Of a stretch of 5,196 nt of DNA, positions 1-3,702 are shown piece by piece. Location: contig CALBME010000200.1 of NCBI GenBank assembly GCA_937896295.1, positions 1 through 5,196 of the forward strand. The letters are read 5' to 3'. The stretch's first letter is position 1. Each line of letters begins with the position of its first letter. The stretch is from an uncultured Micavibrio sp. Its GTDB lineage: Bacteria > Pseudomonadota > Alphaproteobacteria > Micavibrionales > UBA1664. Position numbers and translations under genes: made by a program. Below the pieces are notes generated by a model that made no database searches, was not told where the DNA came from, and was given only the letters and a program-made list of their open reading frames with translations.

Positions 1-153
1 TCCCTGCCACTCAGCCTTGTGCATATACATGACCATGCAGATGGCAAGCAGGCCTGCGGCAAATGCACCGGCCATGGGCCAGATGCTGGGGCGAACCAGG
101 TGAAAGGGATGGGGTTTGCCGCTCGAGCCGTACTCAATCGTGTTACCGGACAT
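1..153 (-). CDS. ctaE: Cytochrome c oxidase subunit III, N-terminal 51 residues (partial)
   Basis: This is the start of the third core subunit of the aa3 cytochrome c oxidase, an integral inner-membrane protein that stabilises proton uptake by subunit I. Only 51 codons are visible; the frame is open to the window edge. The N-terminus carries the family pattern of a short polar start, then KPHPFHLVRPSIWP (residues 13-26), then a first membrane helix (about 24-45) ending in a Met/His-rich boundary (MYMHKAEW). The ATG at 153-151 is supported by an AGGAG at 167-163 with a 9-base spacer. The preceding gene, ctaG, ends 177 bases upstream, so ctaE is not tightly coupled to it; the gap holds a candidate promoter and structured leader. 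Identity rests on the N-terminal motif plus the cox context. The remaining helices lie outside the window. Confidence 0.9.
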   Translation of the reverse strand, partial: MSGNTIEYGSSGKPHPFHLVRPSIWPMAGAFAAGLLAICMVMYMHKAEWQG

Positions 154-162
154 TTCGAATCA

Positions 163-167
163 CTCCT
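163..167 (-). promoter_or_regulatory. Ribosome binding site of ctaE
   Basis: AGGAG on the minus strand lies 9 bases before the ctaE ATG and 14 bases after the 3' arm of the long inverted repeat at 182-289. It fixes the ctaE start and lies just outside the candidate structured leader, so it should be accessible when that structure forms. Confidence 0.75.
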
Positions 168-181
168 GAAAATTCAATTCC

Positions 182-289
182 GTAAGGTGTAACCCGAAGC
201 CGGGTCTTTTTCCAGATGCTAGAAGGAAAATCGGGGGTACGGCAACGGTCATCCCCCCTGAAACGGCAATCACCGTACCGACACCTTAC
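182..289 (-). promoter_or_regulatory. Candidate structured RNA (multi-branch leader) upstream of ctaE
   Basis: Read on the minus strand, this non-coding stretch has an outer 9-bp perfect stem, GTAAGGTGT (289-281) with ACACCTTAC (190-182). Three hairpins sit inside it. The first is GGTACGG (279-273) with CCGTACC (242-236), extendable by four mostly wobble pairs (272-269 with 246-243). The second is TTTTCC (230-225) with GGAAAA (213-208), with an 11-base loop. The third is ACCCG (205-201) with CGGGT (196-192), with a 4-base loop. Junction linkers are only 1, 5, 2 and 1 bases, so the elements fit a compact four-way junction. It ends 14 bases before the ctaE ribosome binding site. I do not recognise a known riboswitch or RNA family. 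A functional leader is inferred from geometry and position; a chance fold or a mobile palindromic element remains possible. Confidence 0.4.
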
Positions 290-296
290 TAAAAAC

Positions 297-305
297 ATTA
301 TGACA
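297..305 (-). promoter_or_regulatory. Candidate extended -10 promoter for ctaE
   Basis: TGTCATAAT on the minus strand matches the extended -10 form TGNTATAAT except for one base. No convincing -35 is seen 16-18 bases upstream, which is tolerable for extended -10 promoters. Start of transcription would be expected near base 290, directly at the first base of the outer stem of the structured element, giving a ctaE leader of about 137 bases. Motif evidence only. Confidence 0.3.
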
Positions 306-330
306 ATAAATAGGCGTTCGGGAGGACGTA

Positions 331-891
331 TTACTGGCCGTATTTTTCCATGGCACGGTCCAGTTCGGGCGACTCGGCCTTGAAGAACGTATAGGACAGG
401 GTGATCGTCTTGATATTCCGCGCGTCTTCGTCCTCCAGAATTTTGGGGTCCACGAAAAACTGCACCGGCATATGCACCTCGCCCTTGGGCGGCAGCATCT
501 GCTTGCCAAAGCAGAAGCACTGGGTCTTGTGAAAATACTGCCCCACGCGTTCGGGCAGTACGTTGAAAAGCGCGGTGCCGGTCATCGCCTCGGACGAATT
601 GTTGCGCGCATAAAAGGATACGAGTGTCTTTTCACCGATGTTCAGGGTCACCGGTTTGTTCTCGGGCCGGAAGGTCCACGGCATGCCCTGCGCCACGTCG
701 GCATTGAAACGCACCGTGACCTTCTGGTCGGAAATATGATCGGCGGAGGCGTTAGGATCGATCTTGGGCGTACCGTCATAACCGGTAACCGCGCAGAACA
801 GTTTGTAAAGCGGCACGCTGGCAAAGCTCAGGCCGATCATCCCGAAAACGACCGATACGACGATCAGGGCGACGCGGTTATTGCGATTCAT
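331..891 (-). CDS. ctaG: Cytochrome c oxidase assembly protein CtaG (Cox11 family)
   Basis: This is a copper chaperone that inserts CuB into subunit I (CtaD) from the periplasmic side of the inner membrane. The 186-residue protein has a short cytosolic N-terminus, one membrane anchor (about 7-26), then the family signature LYKLFCAVTGYDGT (28-41), which includes Cys33. A beta-rich periplasmic domain follows, with the copper-binding CFCF motif (Cys125, Cys127) in the HKTQCFCFGKQ segment and the conserved MPVQFFVDP stretch (141-149). Length is usual for the family. The ATG at 891-889 overlaps the stop of the upstream dehydrogenase (ATGA), and GGAG at 903-900 gives an 8-base spacer. An in-frame start at 987 would add 32 unrelated residues and cut deep into the dehydrogenase gene, so I reject it. 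Translational coupling to the dehydrogenase is likely. Identification is secure from the motifs and the cox context. Confidence 0.97.
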   Translation of the reverse strand: MNRNNRVALIVVSVVFGMIGLSFASVPLYKLFCAVTGYDGTPKIDPNASADHISDQKVTVRFNADVAQGMPWTFRPENKPVTLNIGEKTLVSFYARNNSSEAMTGTALFNVLPERVGQYFHKTQCFCFGKQMLPPKGEVHMPVQFFVDPKILEDEDARNIKTITLSYTFFKAESPELDRAMEKYGQ

Positions 892-1652
892 GCAAAACGC
901 TCCACCGCCAGCGGCCCGAATGATTGCGTGGTCGGCATGATCTCGATGGCATTGACGTTGACATGCGGCGGCAGGGTGGCAACCCACGCGACCGCCTCGG
1001 CGATATCGTCAGCCTGCAACGGTTTTGTATTCGCATACACCGCACCGGCCTTTTCGGCATCGCCTTTGAAACGCGCCATGGAAAACTGCGTCTCGACCAT
1101 GCCCGGCTCGATATTGGTGACACGCACGCCCGTCCCCGGCAGGTCGGCGCGCAGGTTCAATGAAAACTGGCGCACGAACGCCTTGCACGCACCGTAAACA
1201 TTCCCGCCCGGATAGGCATAGCTGCCTGCTGTGGAACCAATATTGATGATATGACCGCGTTTGCGCGCCACCATCCCCGGCAAAACCCGCCGCGTCAGAT
1301 GCACAAGGCTGCGTACATTCATGTCGATCATGTTATCCCAGTCGGATATATCCGCATCCTGCGCCTTATCAAGGCCCAGCGCCCCGCCCGCATTATTGAC
1401 CAGTACATCGATATCGCGGAAATGATCGGGAATGTTGGCTACACCCTCTTCGATCGCCTTCATGTCGGTCACATCGAATACAGCGCCGTAAACATCGCCG
1501 TCCAGTGCCTCGACCAGGGCGTGGACCTTGTCGGCATTACGCCCGTGTACAATCAGGCGGCAGCCCAGTGCCGCGAAACGCTGCGCGAAGGCGCGTCCGA
1601 AATCACCGGTGGCGCCGGTAATCATGACGCATCCGGGGACATGAAGGTTCAA
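888..1652 (-). CDS. YdfG-type short-chain dehydrogenase/reductase (NADP-dependent 3-hydroxy acid dehydrogenase family)
   Basis: This is a classical SDR oxidoreductase, 254 residues from the TTG start. It shows the cofactor motif TGATGDFG (12-19), Arg38 after the second strand (VHGR, favouring NADP), NNAG (86-89), Asn112, catalytic Ser140 in NIGSTAG and the YxxxK pair Tyr153/Lys157 in YGACK. The stretches GGNVYGACKAFVRQFSLNLR and RFKGD closely resemble E. coli YdfG, which oxidises L-allo-threonine, serine and related 3-hydroxy acids and can reduce malonic semialdehyde. The substrate here is inferred only. The TTG start overlaps the stop of the coxF-like gene (TTGA), and the stop overlaps the ctaG ATG, so the gene is nested in the cox operon. 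An ATG at 1625 (245 residues) is the alternative, but it removes most of the first beta strand before the TG motif. The longer frame up to 1712 has an unnatural Arg/His-rich start overlapping the upstream gene. Family is certain, start is not. Confidence 0.9.
   Translation of the reverse strand: MNLHVPGCVMITGATGDFGRAFAQRFAALGCRLIVHGRNADKVHALVEALDGDVYGAVFDVTDMKAIEEGVANIPDHFRDIDVLVNNAGGALGLDKAQDADISDWDNMIDMNVRSLVHLTRRVLPGMVARKRGHIINIGSTAGSYAYPGGNVYGACKAFVRQFSLNLRADLPGTGVRVTNIEPGMVETQFSMARFKGDAEKAGAVYANTKPLQADDIAEAVAWVATLPPHVNVNAIEIMPTTQSFGPLAVERFA
900..903 (-). promoter_or_regulatory. Ribosome binding site deciding the ctaG start
   Basis: GGAG within GGTGGAG lies inside the last codons of the dehydrogenase gene, 8 bases before the ATG at 891. 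It supports this start over the in-frame upstream ATG at 987. Confidence 0.6.
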
Positions 1653-1774
1653 ATCAGGCCCGCCTTGATTTTCATGACGGTGACGATGAAAACCAGCGCG
1701 ATGAACGCGCAAAGCCCCGCGGCCACGGCCCAGTTCTTACGGTTTCTGCGGGTATGAAGTTCGCTATGCGGCAT
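1649..1774 (-). CDS. Small single-span membrane protein, CoxF/CtaF-like
   Basis: This 41-residue protein has a short polar, Arg/Lys-rich N-terminus (HTRRNRKNW, residues 7-15), one hydrophobic span (about 16-34, AVAAGLC to IVTVM) and a short KIKAG tail. Small proteins with a basic stretch, an N-W/I-A start to the helix and a V-T-V/I-K end occur between ctaB and ctaG in many alphaproteobacterial cox operons, often annotated CoxF or CtaF. Their role in oxidase assembly is poorly defined. The ATG at 1774-1772 has AAGGGAG at 1787-1781 with a 6-base spacer; that site overlaps the ctaB stop codon, leaving 11 bases between the genes. The stop TGA overlaps the probable TTG start of the dehydrogenase. 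The positive-inside rule places the N-terminus in the cytosol. It is short and easily missed by gene callers, but position, ribosome binding site and composition agree. Confidence 0.8.
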   Translation of the reverse strand: MPHSELHTRRNRKNWAVAAGLCAFIALVFIVTVMKIKAGLI

Positions 1775-1785
1775 GCAGCTCTCCC

Positions 1786-2697
1786 TTAAAAAAGATGAAC
1801 GTAATTTCCGTCCACGACCAGCGCGGCGAAAATGGCAAAAAGATAAAAAACCGAATATCCAAACATCTGCCGTGCGGCGCGCGTGCCTTCACGCTCCTGC
1901 ATGACGCGCAAGGCCGAAACAATAAACAAAAGCCCCAGGACCGCGGCAGTAATCAGATAGCCAACGCCTGCAACGCCCAGGTAATACGGCGCAACACCAA
2001 GCGGAAACAGAAGCATGGTATAAACAAGCATCATGCGCTTGGTACGCTCCGGCCCCACGACCACCGGCATCATCGGAATGTTCGCCTTGGCGTAGTCTTC
2101 GCACGAAAAAAGCGCAAGCGCCCAGAAATGCGGTGGCGTCCAAAGGAAGATCAGCGCAAACAGCGTGATGGACGAAAGATCGATCCCCCCCGTGACGGCC
2201 GCCCAGCCGATCATCGGCGGAAATGCGCCGGCGGCGCCACCGATGACAATATTCTGCGGCGTGCGGCGCTTGAGCCATACGGTATAGACGATGGAATAAA
2301 AAAGATTGGCGAATGCCAGGATGGCGGCGGCAACCCATCCGCCCGCTAGCGCCATCAGCAACACGGCACAGATGGACAGCACGATGCCAAAGGCCAGTGC
2401 CTCGGGCGACTTGACCAGACCCGCGGGAATGGGACGGTTTTGTGTACGGCGCATGACCGCGTCGATGTCGCGGTCGTACCACATGTTGATGGCGCCCGCC
2501 GCGCCAGCGCCGATCGCCAGCGCCAGAAGCGCAACCGCACCCAGCAACGGATGAATATGCCCCGGCGCTGCCAGCATGCCGCACAGCCCCGAAAAAACCA
2601 CCAGCGACATGACCCGCGGTTTCAGCAGCGCGAAATGATCCCCGATCCGCGTCTCGGCGGCAGGGTCGGAAGGCGTGGAAATCAGGGTGTCAGCCAT
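1786..2697 (-). CDS. ctaB: Protoheme IX farnesyltransferase (haem O synthase)
   Basis: This enzyme transfers a farnesyl group to the vinyl side chain of haem B to make haem O, the precursor of the haem A used by the CtaD subunit in this cluster. It is a polytopic inner-membrane member of the UbiA prenyltransferase superfamily. The 303-residue protein has the diphosphate/Mg-binding motif NMWYDRDID (Asn71, Asp75, Asp79) followed by the family signature MRRTQNRPIPAG (82-93). The second conserved loop is WLKRRTPQNIVIGGAAGAFP (141-160), and WTPPHFWALAL spans 186-196. About nine membrane segments are visible, and the length is normal. The ATG at 2697 is the only in-frame start that fits, but no clear Shine-Dalgarno precedes it and a terminator hairpin ends about 26 bases upstream, so its promoter is unclear. 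Downstream, the coxF-like gene follows after 11 bases. CyoE is the equivalent name in bo3 operons; the aa3 context favours CtaB. Confidence 0.97.
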   Translation of the reverse strand: MADTLISTPSDPAAETRIGDHFALLKPRVMSLVVFSGLCGMLAAPGHIHPLLGAVALLALAIGAGAAGAINMWYDRDIDAVMRRTQNRPIPAGLVKSPEALAFGIVLSICAVLLMALAGGWVAAAILAFANLFYSIVYTVWLKRRTPQNIVIGGAAGAFPPMIGWAAVTGGIDLSSITLFALIFLWTPPHFWALALFSCEDYAKANIPMMPVVVGPERTKRMMLVYTMLLFPLGVAPYYLGVAGVGYLITAAVLGLLFIVSALRVMQEREGTRAARQMFGYSVFYLFAIFAALVVDGNYVHLF

Positions 2698-2722
2698 GCG
2701 CCATGTGTAGACAATCTGGCCC

Positions 2723-2750
2723 GAAAAAGAAAGCCGCCCGAAAGGGCGGC
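2723..2750 (-). terminator. Intrinsic terminator of the outer-membrane protein gene
   Basis: On the minus strand GCCGCCC (2750-2744), loop TTTC (2743-2740) and GGGCGGC (2739-2733) form a perfect 7-bp GC stem, followed by the U-rich tail TTTCTTTTTC. It begins 29 bases after the stop of the outer-membrane protein gene and ends only about 26 bases before the ctaB start. Its core is nearly the same as the ctaD terminator. Confidence 0.85.
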
Positions 2751-2779
2751 CGCTTTAAAAGGTTAATACGACAGGGGCC

Positions 2780-3541
2780 TTAGTAGAAATTATATTTCAG
2801 GCCCGCAAGGATCGAATGGCTGACGTTATTACCGTTGGCAGCCGCGGGTTCGACATTCACGTCCTCCGTCGCAAAATACTTATATTCGGCATAGAGCGAG
2901 AAACTGTCGCTGATCTCGAAATTCGAGCCTGCGATACCCTGGTACGCAAAGACATCCTCGGAAATCCCCTCGACTTCGGCCGAGAAGTTTTCATACGTCC
3001 CTTCCACCATGGCATACCCGATGCCGCCGCCGACATAGGGTTTGATGCCCATGTTGGTCGGAATATCGTAATAGCCGTTGAGCATGAAGGCGGTTGTCGA
3101 CAATTCGCCCGTGGGTTCGGCCAGGTAAGGACCGGCCGCCGTCTTGATGCGGTCGATGTAATTACGGTGATAATTGACTTCACCTTCAATGCGGAAATTG
3201 TTTTCGAACATGTAGCCGATGGCGCCGCTGACCGCGAGACCGCCGTCAAACGTGGCTTCCTCGCCGTTATATCTCTGCTTGTCCTGGTAATTGTACCCAC
3301 CGCCTGCCTTCACATAGAGCTTGTAGGCCGTGGGTGCGTCATTCGCCATCTGCGTACGGGTCGGGGGCGCGCTGAAGGTTTCGCCCGTATCCGGGTCCAC
3401 CGTGTCCGTCACCGGGTTGAACGGCTTTTCAACCGGCGTGCCGTCGGCCAGCGCCGCGGCACCGCCGGACAGGACCGGCACGGCAAAGATGGCGGTAAAC
3501 ATCAGGGCGGCGCAGGCCGCGGAAAGCATCGTTTTCGTCAT
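2780..3541 (-). CDS. Predicted outer-membrane beta-barrel protein (OmpX/OMP_b-brl-like)
   Basis: This exported 253-residue protein is predicted to form a small (about eight-stranded) barrel in the outer membrane. Residues 1-32 look like a Sec signal peptide: basic MTK start, a hydrophobic stretch, and cleavage after ALA, before DG. Residues 33-73 form a Pro/Asp/Thr-rich linker. From about 74 to the end, alternating polar/aromatic strands occur, such as YKLYVKAGGGYNY (73-85), KPYVGGGIGYA (167-177) and LYAEYKYF (216-223). The last residues are LKYNFY, the aromatic C-terminus recognised by the BAM complex. The Gly-rich KPYVGGGIGYA resembles surface antigens and porin-like proteins of Alphaproteobacteria. 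The ATG at 3541 has GAGGG at 3551-3547; upstream in-frame starts at 3562 and 3646 lack good sites and would spoil the signal peptide. It has its own promoter candidate and terminator inside the cox cluster. Ligand or role is unknown; no link to respiration is visible in the protein. Confidence 0.88.
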   Translation of the reverse strand: MTKTMLSAACAALMFTAIFAVPVLSGGAAALADGTPVEKPFNPVTDTVDPDTGETFSAPPTRTQMANDAPTAYKLYVKAGGGYNYQDKQRYNGEEATFDGGLAVSGAIGYMFENNFRIEGEVNYHRNYIDRIKTAAGPYLAEPTGELSTTAFMLNGYYDIPTNMGIKPYVGGGIGYAMVEGTYENFSAEVEGISEDVFAYQGIAGSNFEISDSFSLYAEYKYFATEDVNVEPAAANGNNVSHSILAGLKYNFY

Positions 3542-3546
3542 GGAAA

Positions 3547-3551
3547 CCCTC
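3547..3551 (-). promoter_or_regulatory. Ribosome binding site deciding the start of the outer-membrane protein
   Basis: GAGGG on the minus strand lies 5 bases before the ATG at 3541. The in-frame ATGs at 3562 and 3646 have no comparable site, and only the 3541 start gives a clean signal peptide. Confidence 0.6.
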
Positions 3552-3559
3552 GTAAAGAA

Positions 3560-3581
3560 CATACGATTCTCATGCGATTCT
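3560..3581 (-). repeat. Tandem 11-bp direct repeat at the outer-membrane protein promoter
   Basis: On the minus strand AGAATCGCATG (3581-3571) is followed without a gap by AGAATCGTATG (3570-3560), identical at 10 of 11 positions. A period of 11 bases is about one helical turn. The repeat overlaps the candidate -10 and start of transcription and ends 8 bases before the ribosome binding site, a place where a repressor or a leader-binding factor could act. Function is inferred from position only. Confidence 0.5.
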
Positions 3582-3582
3582 A
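3577..3582 (-). promoter_or_regulatory. Candidate -10 element for the outer-membrane protein gene
   Basis: TAGAAT on the minus strand matches TATAAT at five of six positions, and would start transcription near 3570, about 28 bases before the ATG. No strong -35 is seen 16-18 bases upstream. A separate promoter is expected because a strong terminator lies between ctaD and this gene. Confidence 0.35.
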
Positions 3583-3647
3583 GCGCAAAAATGGGGATAA
3601 CACCACGCCCCCCTGAACCGATGCCGGGCAAGACCGCACCCACCATG

Positions 3648-3674
3648 AAAAAACCCGCCCTGAAAGGGCGGGTT
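3648..3674 (-). terminator. Intrinsic terminator of ctaD
   Basis: On the minus strand AACCCGCCC (3674-3666), loop TTTCA (3665-3661) and GGGCGGGTT (3660-3652) form a 9-bp perfect stem, running into six consecutive T (3653-3648). It starts 28 bases after the ctaD stop. It is a strong canonical terminator that should separate ctaD transcription from the genes downstream. Confidence 0.92.
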
Positions 3675-3702
3675 AATCCTTATACGATCAATGCCTTAAA
3701 GC

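Noticed and set aside
192..211. Plus-strand terminator: ACCCG, AAGC loop, CGGGT followed by a T-run
   Set aside because: The stem is only 5 bp and no plus-strand gene lies upstream; it is better explained as one arm of the minus-strand structured element, though it could stop antisense transcripts.
182..289. Miniature mobile element suggested by the 9-bp terminal inverted repeat
   Set aside because: No target-site duplication flanks the repeat, and internal hairpins fit an RNA better; not excluded without a genome-wide copy search.
888..987. N-terminal extension of ctaG to an ATG at 987
   Set aside because: It adds 32 residues unlike any CtaG N-terminus and overlaps the dehydrogenase; the ATG at 891 has a ribosome binding site and gives the family length.
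1653..1712. Extension of the dehydrogenase to an ATG at 1712
   Set aside because: The extra residues are Arg/His-rich out-of-frame shadow of the coxF-like gene, and the SDR fold needs no such extension.
2816..3583. Plus-strand open frame of 255 codons opposite the outer-membrane protein gene
   Set aside because: The minus-strand frame has a signal peptide, barrel strands and an aromatic C-terminus; the opposite frame has no ribosome binding site or recognisable domain.
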